The notes under the pieces: model-generated
The model's input: the letters and a program-made list of their open reading frames with translations, nothing else
Told to the model about the DNA's origin: nothing
Database searches by the model: none
Part shown: one piece after another, positions 11,016 to 21,872 of the stretch
How the letters are laid out: each line of letters begins with the position of its first letter
How positions within the stretch are numbered: the stretch's first letter is position 1
Made by a program: the position numbers and the translations under genes
NCBI GenBank assembly: GCA_003255025.1
Contig: QANY01000011.1
Coordinates: 335,667 to 399,666 of the forward strand
DNA: 64,000 nt
Direction of reading: 5' to 3'
DNA from: Datisca glomerata
Taxonomy: Eukaryota > Streptophyta > Magnoliopsida > Cucurbitales > Datiscaceae

Positions 11016-12218
11016 TTATGCCAATAGGGAATGTCTTCTGGAGCTCTTCCTTTCACTGAAACTTTGATCTTCCACATGGACCTGAAATTTTCCATGAAAT
11101 TTAGTCATCCTTCATTTTAGATCGCTTTTTGTGAAACATATTTCTCTCAAACAAATATAAGGATTTAGTGATTAACCTACCATAATATCAGCAGAATCCC
11201 ATGAAATATCTTCCTCTTGTTGGCTACAGCTCTCCTCATCTTCCTTATATTGGATTATTGGAGGAAAATTTGCCCACTGAAAAGACAGCAGCATTACACA
11301 CAGAAGAATCCCTTCTCTCTGAATTTGGAGTATGCAACTTACATTTTTTGCAGCTGTTTTGAAAGCTTCCTTGTGAGCCATCCGTGGGTTTTCAGTCTTT
11401 AGCCTTCTGATCTCTTCCCTATATGTTTTCAAATTAATCTTATACAAAATCATAAACACAAACTATCACATTAATTAATTAACTAAAATTATAAACTTAC
11501 TTGATGAAGCGATTATAAGCTGATGGTGCTCTCTGTCGTTTCTCCGGGGCTTAAGAAAACCAAACCCAATAAACAATTAATCAATATTTCTTAATTATTT
11601 TCACATTGATTTAGCTTAATTAATTACTCTATATTAAAATTTAATTCTGAAAACCATAGTCTTACGTTTGTTCACAACATGGTTTACAGGAATTATATCT
11701 TCATCTTCTTGATCAGAAAATGTAACCTTTGATGTGTAATGACTGTCCAATTCTTTGTGGGAATCAACCTTTCTAAAATAATTATCACAGCTTGGCTGAA
11801 GAATGAGAAAATTAAAAAAGAAAAAGATGTTAAATCAAGTAAAGAAAATGAACTCCAACTAGTTATAAAGTAAGAAATTACGGTAAATAATACCACATCA
11901 TGAGTAAGAGAAGCAAGAAGATGGAGAGGGATAAAAGAGGCTTTTGTCATGTTTACAGAGAGTAAGCTTGTGCAGTGTCCACATTTTACAGTGACTACCA
12001 TTGTCAAGCTGCTGCATGGTACACTCACCTGCATGTTACCCAATCAGAAGAAGAGATAAAAGAAGAAACCAACGAAAAGAAGAGTTGTTAATTAGTAGGA
12101 TTCAATTGTTGTGATTTTGAAGTAAAGTTTTTGTTACCAACAAAATGGTTGTACAGAAACCACATTGCACATAGCATATCTGTTCTGAGAGATCAAACAC
12201 ATGGTTCAGTGTTGACAT
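11016..12218 (-). CDS. INO: YABBY transcription factor INNER NO OUTER (INO), 7 exons
   Basis: Nuclear transcription factor of the YABBY family. In Arabidopsis INO drives outer-integument growth in the ovule. Exons (minus strand): 12218-12138, 12028-11894, 11795-11666, 11549-11501, 11418-11343, 11276-11181 and 11081-11016. All introns are GT-AG, all phases agree, and the sum is 633 bp, or 210 aa plus stop. Residues 19-46 form the C2C2 zinc finger (CGFC ... CGHC), followed by LLSVNMTKASFIPLHLLASL, which is typical of INO among YABBYs. Residues 117-165 are the HMG-like YABBY domain (PEKRQRAPSAYNRFIKEEI ... AHKEAF.TAAKNWANFPP). The tail SFSERKSSRRHSLLA matches the C-terminal character of INO. Exon 6 could also read through its donor to a stop three codons later, giving a 191-aa form. 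Arabidopsis INO is 231 aa, so this protein is slightly short, mainly after the YABBY domain. No disabling change is seen. Confidence 0.95.
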
Positions 12219-12300
12219 GTTTAGAGAAAGAGAGAGAGAGAGAGAGATGACGGTCAGGGTCTCCTCCCAGGACAATGTGACATTTATATAGATGATGTTA
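12219..12300 (-). promoter_or_regulatory. INO core promoter/5' UTR with TATA box and (CT)n tract
   Basis: On the minus strand a TATATAAA box lies at 12290-12283, about 65 bp upstream of the INO start codon. A (CT)n run at about 12247-12224 falls between it and the ATG, in the probable 5' UTR. There is no upstream in-frame ATG between the box and the chosen start. The transcription start is inferred from the spacing. Confidence 0.55.
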
Positions 12301-12935
12301 GAGGCAGTTTAATACACAAAGCAAGAAAATGAAATATGCTGACCAAATCAAAACATCACTCTGTTTTCTTTTTTATATCAAATTTGATAGAAAATGAAAT
12401 TATGTCTCTACATTTAAGTTCGCAACACTGTACTTATTTAAATGCTGAAAAACACTTGCAAACCTCTACATTCAGGGGTTCAAGTTTCTATGGAAGTAAA
12501 GGAAAATGAGTGATACTTGTTTGTTTCTTCAGTTGTTTTCCCTTTCATTTTCTGTCTCATTAAAATAGACCCTCAATTTTCGTCATGAAAGTGAAAGTGC
12601 AGTGATTTTTTCCTTAGTAGATAGGTGAGAAGTTTTCTAGAAAGGTGTATGAAGAAGGAAATGAAGCATCTTAGAGGATTTGTCTTTCCTGAAATCGAGT
12701 AAGTCAAATAGACAAGGAAGAGGGTCCTCCCCGTTTCTATTTAATTTCCAATTTACCATCAATTCATTTACTCAACATTGTTATCTGTACCATCCGTCTC
12801 TGTAAATATCATAAAAACTTCAAGATTGGGGTTGGGGTCGGGGTCCCCATGCTTAGTAGTCAATTTGAGTTGGAAATTTCAAAATCAAATGAGACTTAAT
12901 TTAACTAACTTAAATATGTTAAGACCATTCTTGCA
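12301..12935. other. INO upstream region, no gene seen
   Basis: No coding signal is found. This stretch is presumably distal promoter of INO, since the gene reads leftward from 12218. I could not assign specific cis-elements. Confidence 0.4.
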
Positions 12936-13039
12936 TATTTTCCTCATAAATTCAATGAAAGCACTTGAGTAATGCAGGATAGTTACCTATTTTCCTCATA
13001 AATTCAATGAAAGCACTTGAGTAATGCAGGATATTTACG
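12936..13039 (+). repeat. 52-bp tandem duplication
   Basis: Copies at 12936-12987 and 12988-13039 are nearly identical. Both contain TTCCTCATAAATTCAATG and GCACTTGAGTAATGCAGG, and they differ at a G/T near the end. The duplication lies about 720 bp upstream of the INO start codon, so it is a natural variable site in that upstream region. Confidence 0.95.
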
Positions 13040-14136
13040 GATTCGGCTTCTCTTTCCATTGAGAACAGTAGGTAGATGACCGTTTATACCTGGACCGTCT
13101 GTTCTGATTTGATTGTGAATGCTAAAAACAAGAAGAAAAAAAAGTTTTTATTATTTTTTCTTATTAGATTCCAAACGGAAGAAAAAACTTTTTTTTTTTT
13201 AAAACTGACAGACAATCTCCTTCCACTAGGCACCGCGGTACCCATGCAAAGTGTGTTCTATTTCTATGCATCGGAGAAAATCTTGTTTAAATTACAATGC
13301 TTAACACACTATGTTCTGCCCATAACATACTAATAGGGTAGAGGTAGACTTTGCTGAGATCCGTACTAGCAGAGATGGCTACTTCAATGGAATTTGACGT
13401 GTTACTTCTAGCCTCTTCTGAGCCGTTTTTTTCATCAAATGAGAGATATAACACAACACTACTATAGAATGAAAGAACAAAAGAGATAAATCGCCCAAAA
13501 ACTACTAGAAGCTTTCAAAAATGCTTACAACGTTTATATTTGCAACTTCATTCATCTGTCAACTCGGTGTAGACAAAAAACGGCATTTTCGAAATCCACT
13601 GCCGATGTGGAATGCATCACATCTTAATCCCATCTCTAACTACACTACCAACTTACTAAGTTGAATTGGAGATGGCAGAGTGGCAAAAACATCAAACGCT
13701 TGTATCAAGGGGAAAAGAAACATAAACTATAACATGAGAGTACACGATACTTAGCTGGTAATACAACTCCTCACTACAGCCGTTCATTGACAAATGCAAA
13801 AGAACCACATAAAGCAACCTACGAGCTTTGGAACAAATAACTTCATACTCATCTTAAAAAACTACATATATAGCATCTAAACATTTAGCAGCAAAGTTGC
13901 TTTGCTGCGCTATACATAAGAATTGATAATAACACATATCTCTAAAACGTACATGTGGTTGTCACACATCACTCTGCTTTACTTACTATAATTCTAAATC
14001 TGATTGCAACACCTTTAGTTTGTTTTTAGGTTCTATCACATTAGTTCGTCACGTTTAAATGAGATTGATAACCATCACTTCAAGCAACTTGATTAAATTT
14101 TAGACCAGAATTTTTTGAAAAGAACAAAACCAAATT
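13040..14136. other. No recognisable gene
   Basis: A/T runs at 13130-13200 and otherwise mixed sequence with no domain in any frame. The short open frame at 13076-13333 is low-complexity around its A/T runs and matches no family I know. Confidence 0.4.
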
Positions 14137-14470
14137 TCATTGGCTCATATCAAGGAAAATGAGATCAGCAATACAATCTTGACTTATGCCAATAAATAGG
14201 CGATCCAAAGAGATAGAGCTAGCTAGATTAGCAAGTCTATCAGCTAGGGGATTCCATTTCCTGGGAGGAAACATGATATTACAATAAAAACTAGAGAGAA
14301 GTTGTCTAAAACCCAAACTGTATGACCATAATTTGAAAGAGATAACCAACTGGAGGTGATAGCATTAATTGAAGGACTACAATCAAATTCAATTTCAGCA
14401 ATTGGAAGGCTAAGATCAACAGCAACAGAGAGAACTTCAAAGGATTTTAGACCAGATTTGTAAACCACAT
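14137..14470 (-). pseudogene. LINE-type RNase H (RVT_3) C-terminal fragment
   Basis: On the minus strand, across two frames, the order is AEIEFDCSPSINAI, a hydrophobic stretch, a frame change, then ADRLANLASSISLD and ADLIFLDMS. This matches the C-terminal half of the RNase H-like domain at the end of plant LINE ORF2 proteins (family: E.DC..AV..I ... AD.LA..A). The same domain also occurs in stand-alone plant proteins. The frameshift and lack of an N-terminal half mark it as a pseudogene scrap. Confidence 0.6.
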
Positions 14471-15576
14471 AATTAAATCTTTGAAGATGTCAGTCTATCG
14501 GTAAACAGAATGGAGAAGACAGCAAGTTTTCCCTACACACTAACCAAAAACATGGAATCACAAACACCAACTTGCAGACTTTCCTTCATTTGATTCTTAC
14601 GAATCAATAAAACAGAGTGAATACAATGCCCAAATTTAACTCCATAGCTTTAATCTCTAACACTCACAATTCGAATTAACACGGCAAAACCGCATGGCTA
14701 ACCTATTTTATTAATCACTATTCAACGAGTTAGGCACACTCAGATCCTACACAAATCTAATGGTGTCCCTTCTTAGCACTCTGCTCTACAAACAATTACA
14801 TCATCAAACTACTTGTTCTTTGAATATGAACACTTTTTGAATAAATCAATAAACTACAGATTTATCTCATGCATGCCTAACTTGTGGGAAATATTGGAAA
14901 TATTTTAAAGTGCTACGTTGTCAGCAAACCTCCATTGATTAGTAATTTACCTTTAAACGTAACAATAAGGAATGGCGCTTAATTTGGAGATGCTACAACT
15001 CAGGTCCCCTCAAAATGCCTAAATTTGAAACAAACCACACAACATCTACAACAAATGAGCCCGAGGAGAGAAGTCATTACTAATACTGTAATCAGTCTCA
15101 GTGAGACCATATTAGTAAGTGGTCCCCTAAAAGCATGGTTGAGAGCAAGTTTCTCTAAAAGGAATAAGTATTTGCAGAATTCCACTTCATTATCCGAAGC
15201 ATGGAACATCTCAAGGAGCCAGAATCTTCTGAAACAATTAAGTTATTGATTCTATACCTCAATAAAAAACCTCAACAAAGGTCCAAACTATAATACCATC
15301 CACGGTAAAGAAAATCTATAACATCTAGAACAAGTGTAACATAAAAAGAATAAAACAAAATAAGAGAATTGTCAAAGAGCACTGCGAAACAAAATGAGGA
15401 TCGTAATAGAAAGCAAAACAACCTTCTTTAAGAAACATTAATAATCAAAATCAGCGACTTCAAGAACCATTAGGTGAAAAGAAAAATCTCCATCATCCAA
15501 TACCCTAGCAAAATCGACAGGCCAGCAGTGAAATTATAATAAAATGTTCATTATTGTGCAGTAACTAAATATTAAT
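14471..15576. other. Intergenic region and 3' flank of the ubiquitin-eS31 gene
   Basis: No domain is seen in either strand. The part next to 15576 should hold the 3' UTR of the ubiquitin-eS31 gene, which is transcribed leftward. A poly(A) site could not be fixed. Confidence 0.4.
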
Positions 15577-16150
<574 letters not shown>

Positions 16151-16660
16151 GTTCAGGTTAGGTTGAGCAAGGCGTTTTTTTGCTAAATTAGATACTTGCG
16201 CTAATCATTTCGTTAAAATAGACTCTAACATTAATTTTCGCATACCCTTACTCTTGGTTCATTTTTCTTTTCTTTTCATTTTTTTTTTCATTGTCATTCT
16301 TACAAGCTATCTAATCAAATATCATGTTCTACTCACTTGACACTCAAAACTTCCATACTCACCCCATCTCTTTCCTCCTTCGTTTTTCATTTTTTATACT
16401 TCTTCATTTTCCTCTTCGTCTTCTTCTTCGTTTTCTTCCTTCTTCCTACAACAGCAAAAGATTATTTGTTCTTCTCTATAGAACAGGTATAAGTTTAAAT
16501 TTCTTCTTTCTGTAAATATTTACTTGTCTTCTTCCTTCTTTCATGAGTTTTTCACTTTCATGAGTTTTCTAGAAATATTTATTTAATTTTTTTTTTCTAA
16601 AACATTGTTTGAAATTCATTTATTGTGCAGGATAACTATAAGATGATGGTGAAGTGTAAA
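16151..16660. other. No gene; CT-rich stretch
   Basis: Pyrimidine-rich sequence at about 16255-16560 gives a Phe/Leu-rich frame with no recognisable domain. It lies between the ubiquitin promoter and the MULE. It may include the left end of the MULE, but I did not identify the terminal inverted repeat. Confidence 0.35.
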
Positions 16661-16667
16661 ATGAGGT

Positions 16668-17135
16668 CTACATGAGTACTACACGAGCCTCGTGTAGTCA
16701 TCGTGTAGACTACATGCAGGGTGCACGATCCTCGTGTAGACCTTGTATCCACTACACGAACCATCATGTAGTGCATCAAGAACATCTTCAACAGTTCACG
16801 AGCGCCATGTAGCATCTATTACACTACATGAGGACTACATGATCATCGTGTGGTGTTATCGTGTAGAGTATAAGATGATCACAGGATGATCGTGTACTCC
16901 TCGTGTACACTACACGATCTTTGTGTAGTTCTCGTGTACACTACACGATGAAACTACATTATCATCGTGTAATCCTCATGTATAATACACGATGGAACTA
17001 CACGATCATCGTGTAGGCTTATTACAGTACACAAGGTCTACATGATCCTCATGTAGTGTACACTACATGATAACTACACGATGCCCGTGAAAGCCTCATA
17101 TACACTATAAGATGATTACATGATCATCCTATAAT
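16668..17135. repeat. Palindromic TACACGA/TCGTGTA array, left of mudrA
   Basis: About 470 bp consist almost wholly of the half-site CTACACGA and its reverse complement TCGTGTAG, joined by variable 2-12 bp spacers such as GG, TGA or TCA. Many pairs are short palindromes (for example CTACACGAG..CTCGTGTAG). Some half-sites are decayed to CTACATGA. No open reading frame is kept. The same words recur at 19138-19309, 19654-19801 and 20871-20960, all within this MULE region. CRISPR is excluded, because there are no uniform spacers and the DNA is eukaryotic. Confidence 0.85.
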
Positions 17136-17213
17136 ATTCTATTTCATTTTACAGCCTTCTTCTACTGACTTCCTTCATTGATGTATATACATATATGTCT
17201 GAAGTTTGAATAT

Positions 17214-18447
17214 TTGTAATCCATATTGGAGATTTGGTGAAAAATGGTACAACATGGTCTTTTAGTGGAGAGTAGACCAAATTATTGGAGATATATACTA
17301 ACTGCACTTACCACGAGCTATTGGGTATATTGCATGAATAACTCTGAATAGACCCATCAAAGTATGATATGTCCATCAAATTTTTTTATAGAAGTCATGT
17401 CCCCTGCCCTCCTATTGAAATTTTAAAGCATAGAGATTTACAATTCTTTATTAAGGAGAATGGATGAGAATCACTTAGAAGTCAACTATTTGTAAGTACC
17501 AAGCCTAAATTTTTTTCATCTCAAAGCTCGGTTCCTCAACCACAGTGTCACAACTATCTCGGGTTCCTGAAACTACAGGGTTTTATCAAAGTTGGGTTCC
17601 TGAAACACAAATGTCACAACAACCTCTACATGAAAGCATTTCTCGCTTTGAGAGTTTTGATCATTTTGAAAACAACTATCATGATGATGATGTTTTTTGT
17701 CATGGCGATTATAATATTTTCCAGGATGCGGATGTTGATGTTGATGGAGATGATGATGATGATTTTGATCAGGGGGCGTATGATGATGTATTCCGTGGAG
17801 ATGACCATGATGGAGCTATCAGTGGAGATGACCATACAACAATTCCAGACTTGAATACTAGTCTTGAGCTCGAGACCACTTGTCCATTGCCATCACAACC
17901 TAATTTGAATGAACAACGTCCTAGGTCCAGTGAGCAACATGCTGATTTGAATCAACTTGTATCAGACACAATAAATATGGATGAGTTGTATAGTGATAAA
18001 AGTTGAGTTGCTTAAAGGTTGCTCGTATGATGGCCATCTCGAAGAAATTTTGAGTTTCGGATCTTCAAGTCAAACCAGTCAATATTGATACTTGTATGTG
18101 TTGAGAAAACATATCAATAGAGGTTACATGCCATGAAATTAAAAAAGTGTCCATACTTAAAAGTTGTAAAGTTCATCAATACACATACATTCACATTTGA
18201 AGTCTTGAGACATGAACACCATAAGACTACATATTCATTAATTGGTTATTCTATACAATCTAAATACACGGGTGTCAGACATATATATATGCCAAAAGAC
18301 ATAATTGAAGATGTTCGGCTTGATTTTGGTGTCAACATAGGTTACCATTAGGCATGGAGGGCTAAGGAATATGCATTGAAATTAGTTCGAGGGTCTCCTA
18401 AACACAACTATAGGATGCTCTCAACATATTATCACATGTCAAAATAA
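17214..18447 (+). pseudogene. MULE transposase (mudrA) N-terminal part
   Basis: N-terminal region of a plant MuDR-type transposase, broken by stops. About 17214-17330 gives FVIHIGDL..G.W and a TYHELLGILHE block. About 17400-17480 gives a HRDLQFFIKENG block, then LFVSTKP. The open stretch 17545-18006 is a hydrophilic Asp-rich linker (runs of DDDDD, DGDD) typical of these proteins. After frame changes, 18133-18351 gives a HTFTFEVLRHEHHKTTYS zinc-binding block and IIEDVRLDFGVNIGY. The end is AWRAKEYALKLVRGSPKHNY, then MLSTYYHM. The DDE catalytic domain that should follow is missing: similarity ends at about 18447, close to where the opposing protease gene is also cut. Confidence 0.8.
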
Positions 18448-18691
18448 AAAATCTAGGTACTTATTTTTTATTTTTCCATCATAATGTCTACAAGAGTTGA
18501 AATTTTAAGTACTGGCCATTTTTGCAACTACTGACCAATCAAAAATGGTCATATTTCGGCCATTTTTGCAAATAAACAAAATTTTGGTGTTTTTTGCAAC
18601 TCCACTCCCGAAGCCTGTCTTTTCCTGCTATTTTCTCATTAAATAATATGTATGAAATTATAAGTTGACTCTAAAAAAATGTAAATTTCAC
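18448..18691. other. Junction segment between mudrA and Ulp1 gene, GGCCATTTTTGCAA repeats
   Basis: Between two truncated genes lies about 240 bp in which GGCCATTTTTGCAA occurs at about 18508 and again at about 18558. The related inverted word AAAAATGGTC sits between them at about 18540. ATTTTTGCAA words are frequent in plant MULE terminal repeats, so this may be residual terminal sequence or a rearrangement scar. That is inference. Confidence 0.4.
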
Positions 18692-19137
18692 TTACCTATT
18701 CTCTTGTTGTGGAATCTTCATGATCTCATATTTCGACTCATCTTTGGGTTGAACCTCCTGTATTCGCTCATAAATATTCATCATTTGAGCTAGTCTAGGG
18801 ACAATCGTCATGAAAAATTTCATTATTTCAATGTACAAGGAGTGTTGATATGGTGTGTTTATGGAGTTATAAATATTGACCAATCAAATCAAGCTCGACC
18901 GCAATCCAATGACTGCGGTTCACATTCTTTGGAAAGATAACCTTATCCGACTGTTCCCAACTCCTTCTAAAATTCATCACCTTGATGAGGACCAGGTTTG
19001 ATCATCAACGTCAATATCAAACCCGTGGGGTCTTGCCCAAACTCTGTCATTCGGCCAGACAGGTTCTCCTATAATGTCACAAGAAAAAATTTAAATCCTC
19101 AACGTCAATAAAAAATGATCACAGAGACTAGATAAAG

Positions 19138-19309
19138 TCTACACGAGGCTCGTGTAGTCTACATGAAGTCTACATGAGGTCAGTGAAGGCCTCGTGTAGT
19201 CTACATGAAGTCTACACGAGGTCAGTGAAGGCCTCGTGTAGTCTACACGAGGGAGCATGAAGGCCTCGTGTAGTCTACGCGAAGTTTACACGAGGCCCGT
19301 AGAGTACAG
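19138..19309. repeat. Palindromic array inside an intron of the Ulp1-like gene
   Basis: This array fills most of the intron between exons 19437-19344 and 19068-18696. The unit has CTACACGAGG, GTCAGTGAAGG and CCTCGTGTAG, with a period near 42 bp. It is of the same family as the array at 16668. Confidence 0.85.
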
Positions 19310-19653
19310 TGTGCAATTTATTAAGTTAAAAAACAAATCATACTTATTTGCTGAAACAAATCGCCAACAATAATTCTGATTTGAGGGTTGTATTCTTGCA
19401 AATCCCTTCTCATGAGCTCCAAGTATGCATCGATATACTGTAATGTAATAAAGTTTTGTTAAGATATTTATAATTATTTTAAATACCAGATTAAAATAGA
19501 TTATAAATAACTTCTTACATCTGACTCAAGCCATTGATAAGGTGAAGAGACTAGTTTTTTGAACCAGGTAAGGTCAGCGGTGTAAAATCCAGCGTCTACT
19601 TTCCCGTTCCTATACAACGTAAGTATAGATCAAAGTTAGATACACAATTGGTT

Positions 19654-19801
19654 TACTACACGATGGTTACACAGACCTCGTGTAGTCATCGTGTAGTATA
19701 CATTATGGTTATATTGATCTCGTGTAACCATCGTATAGTATACATGGTGGCTACACGATGTTAGTGTAACCATCATGAATACTACACGAAGAAGAAGTGT
19801 A
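19654..19801. repeat. Second intronic palindromic array of the Ulp1-like gene
   Basis: Here CTACACGATGGTTACACAG and CTCGTGTAGTCATCGTGTAG type words alternate. The array lies in the intron upstream (in gene sense) of exon 19609-19519. Flanking exon sequences are free of the words. Confidence 0.8.
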
Positions 19802-20109
19802 CAAGAAAATTACAGAACTTAATTTGCCCTTGGGGAGGTGAACCAAGCTTCAAAATGGGCTTCATCCTCAGAAGATACATCACCATATGTTTGAACAGGT
19901 TTGAAGTTCGTTTGGCAACAATATTCTCATAAGCTTTTTTCCTTCGTTGCGTTTTCTTTTCAATCTTTTCTGTTTCCCAATTAGGTGACCCTAGGACCGG
20001 AGATCTTTTTATCTTCCTCTTACCAAGTTTACCAAGGCAGACGAGCTCTTATTCTTCTCCATTGTTGGACTGCTCCGTTGATCGAACCAAATCTATCAAT
20101 GCAGATATA

Positions 20110-20460
20110 ACCGATGCAACCTTTTGTTCTTTTTTTTTTGTTCTTTTTTTTTGCTTCTTCTTCTCCTATTTTTTCTTCTTTTTCTTTTTTCTCTTCCATT
20201 TCCTTTTCTATTTTATTCCCTTTTTTTTCTTCATCTTCTTTCTTTTCACCTTCCTCCTCCTTATTACCTTCCTTCTATTCTTCCTTTTCTTCGACCTTCT
20301 CTTCTTCATTTTCTTCTTTTTCTTTTTCTTCTTCTTCCTTTCTTTAACATCTCCTCTTCTTCCTTCCTTACCATCTCCTCTTCTTCTTCCTTCTCTACCA
20401 TATCTTCTTCTTTTTCATCCTTCTCTCCTTCTTCATTTTTTTAACTTCCTTCTCAATCTA
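20110..20460 (-). repeat. Low-complexity GAA-rich tract (Glu/Lys-rich linker)
   Basis: The plus strand is almost pure pyrimidine (TTC/TTT/CTT) and the minus strand is GAA/GAG/AAA. In minus-strand sense it encodes Glu and Lys runs within the linker of the Ulp1-like gene. Such tracts are common before the protease domain in this family. The apparent plus-strand Phe-rich frame is a shadow. Confidence 0.7.
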
Positions 20461-20870
20461 TGTATCCTCCCCGTCGCTATCCATCATCATCGCAGATCGA
20501 TGACAAAATGAGTAATCATCTGGCCTCGATGTCACCAGATAATCCATTAAAATTTTAATTTGGGGAACTGTAAAGGAAATGTCTGAGTGCATGGACATAA
20601 TATTTTTGTTTATTGAAGTGATCTTTTGGTCCATTCCAATCATACATTTCATCACCCAAACTTCATGCCCACTAAACTTCTTGGACACAACATTCTTCTC
20701 ATATGTTTTTTTAATGGCCTCTTCAGACCTCTTCCTCTTCTTCTTCTCCTCTTCCTTTTCAATGGTCTTCTCCTCCTCATTAGCCTCATATTCGACTGGA
20801 AAAGGAGATGGATGAGGTGTCGACTAAAAAAACATGTAATATCTAGCAGACAGAACAGAAAAATGTGATC

Positions 20871-20960
20871 ACACGATGGTTACACGAACCTCGTGTAGTC
20901 ATCGGGCCTCGATGTTACCAAATCAATGTAACTATTGTGTAGACTACACGAGATCCCTAA
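20871..20960. repeat. Third palindromic array in the Ulp1-like gene
   Basis: A short array with GGTTACACGAACCTCGTGTAG at its left end and CTACACGAGATC at its right end. It lies between the coding block ending near 20990 and that starting near 20830, so it is again in a probable intron. Confidence 0.75.
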
Positions 20961-21744
20961 GAAGAAGAATGATAGAAAATGATTTTGAACATACCTTATC
21001 TCCAACTACTAATCTCCAAGAAGTTTTTTTCTCCTTCCTCCTCAGTAGGGACTAGGGAAATAACTGCCAACTAAAAATGCAAGAAATATAAATCAGTATA
21101 TGTGAAAGTAATATAAATTAACTTGTCAACATAATTCACCAACATACATTCTCCTTCAAAATTTTTTTTGAATATTCTCAACCGGTACTATCGTGGTCGG
21201 ACACAACTTGAGAATCATTGGCACCTTGGTCGAAACCTAGTTACCATACAAACTACCCACCATTGGGATAGTTTCAAATACTCATGCCTATTTAAACAAA
21301 ATAGAGTAATTCAGTACTCAGAATATAAATAATTTAATACATCACTATATAGAATTAAATAAATTGTACCTGAAAGGCAGATGGACATCCATTAAGTGAA
21401 TACCCATGAACAACAACGAGGGATTTCATAGTTTGGAGAACGAGAGCTCTCCCCACATATATTAGTTGAATGCTTTAAGCTCATCAACGAAAACAACCAT
21501 CTATTCTCAATTAGGGTACGGTTCTCCTTTCCCATAAAATGCTCTAACAAATAAATCAGAGCCATCTTGTCTATTCCATCAAAACAAATAAAGTAATCTA
21601 ACACATTCACCATTAAATCAGAACATTCTCAAATGTTAACATACAAAATAATCTTAACTTTTCATGCATATACATTCCCATAATCATATTTCAGCAATCT
21701 TATTCCAGAAATTATTTACTCACAATCTTATACTAAATGAACCC

Positions 21745-21872
21745 TTAGATATATCCCTTAATTATCAAGTGACCACAATGATCATGTCATGTTATCATTT
21801 TTATGAATGAGTGTCACCATGTTCATGTCAACGTCCTCAAGATTAAGATAACCTTAAGTGACAAAAGCTTGC
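21745..21872 (+). mobile_element. Fragment of the 28-36 kb LTR family (left flank of nested copia)
   Basis: The segment has the words ATATCCCTTAATTATCAAG, GATCATGTCATGTTATCA and GTGTCACCATGTTCATGTCA, then CTTAAGTGACA. These match 29843-29957 and 35507-35615 in the same order. The 27738-28232 segment across the copia element is a later part of the same LTR, so the copia element probably inserted into this LTR. Confidence 0.75.

Larger units (their letters stand above)
18692..21612 (-). pseudogene. MULE-carried DUF1985-Ulp1 (C48) protease-like gene, truncated
   Basis: A spliced minus-strand gene of the Ulp1-like kind captured by plant MULEs (KI/Kaonashi type; CUMULE in melon is similar). About 21612-21372 is DUF1985 (DKMALIYLLEHFMGKENR, then KAFN..MWGELSF). 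About 21290-21150 continues it (FETIPMVGS, VSTKVPMILKL). About 20830-20110 encodes RKRSEEAIKK and a very Glu/Lys-rich linker. About 20070-19815 ends in a DVSSEDEAHFEAWF-like block. Protease exons are 19609-19519 (VDAGFYTADLTWFKKL), 19437-19344 (YIDAYLELMRRDLQEYNP) and 19068-18696 (KVIFPKNVNRSHWIAVELDL with the catalytic His in HW, then IYNS). The last ends at a good donor (AG|GTAAGT), but the exon with catalytic Gln and Cys is absent. There is a one-base frameshift near 18880 and several stops. The protease must be inactive. Confidence 0.75.

Noticed and set aside
14137..14470. Independent plant RNase H-like gene
   Set aside because: Only the C-terminal half is present and it is frameshifted, so a LINE-type remnant is the better reading.
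16668..17135. CRISPR-like array of TACACGA repeats
   Set aside because: There is no constant repeat with unique equal spacers, the units are palindromic and variable, and the setting is a plant MULE.
20062..20511. 149-codon Phe-rich plus-strand frame
   Set aside because: It is the complement of the Glu/Lys-rich linker of the Ulp1-like gene on the minus strand.
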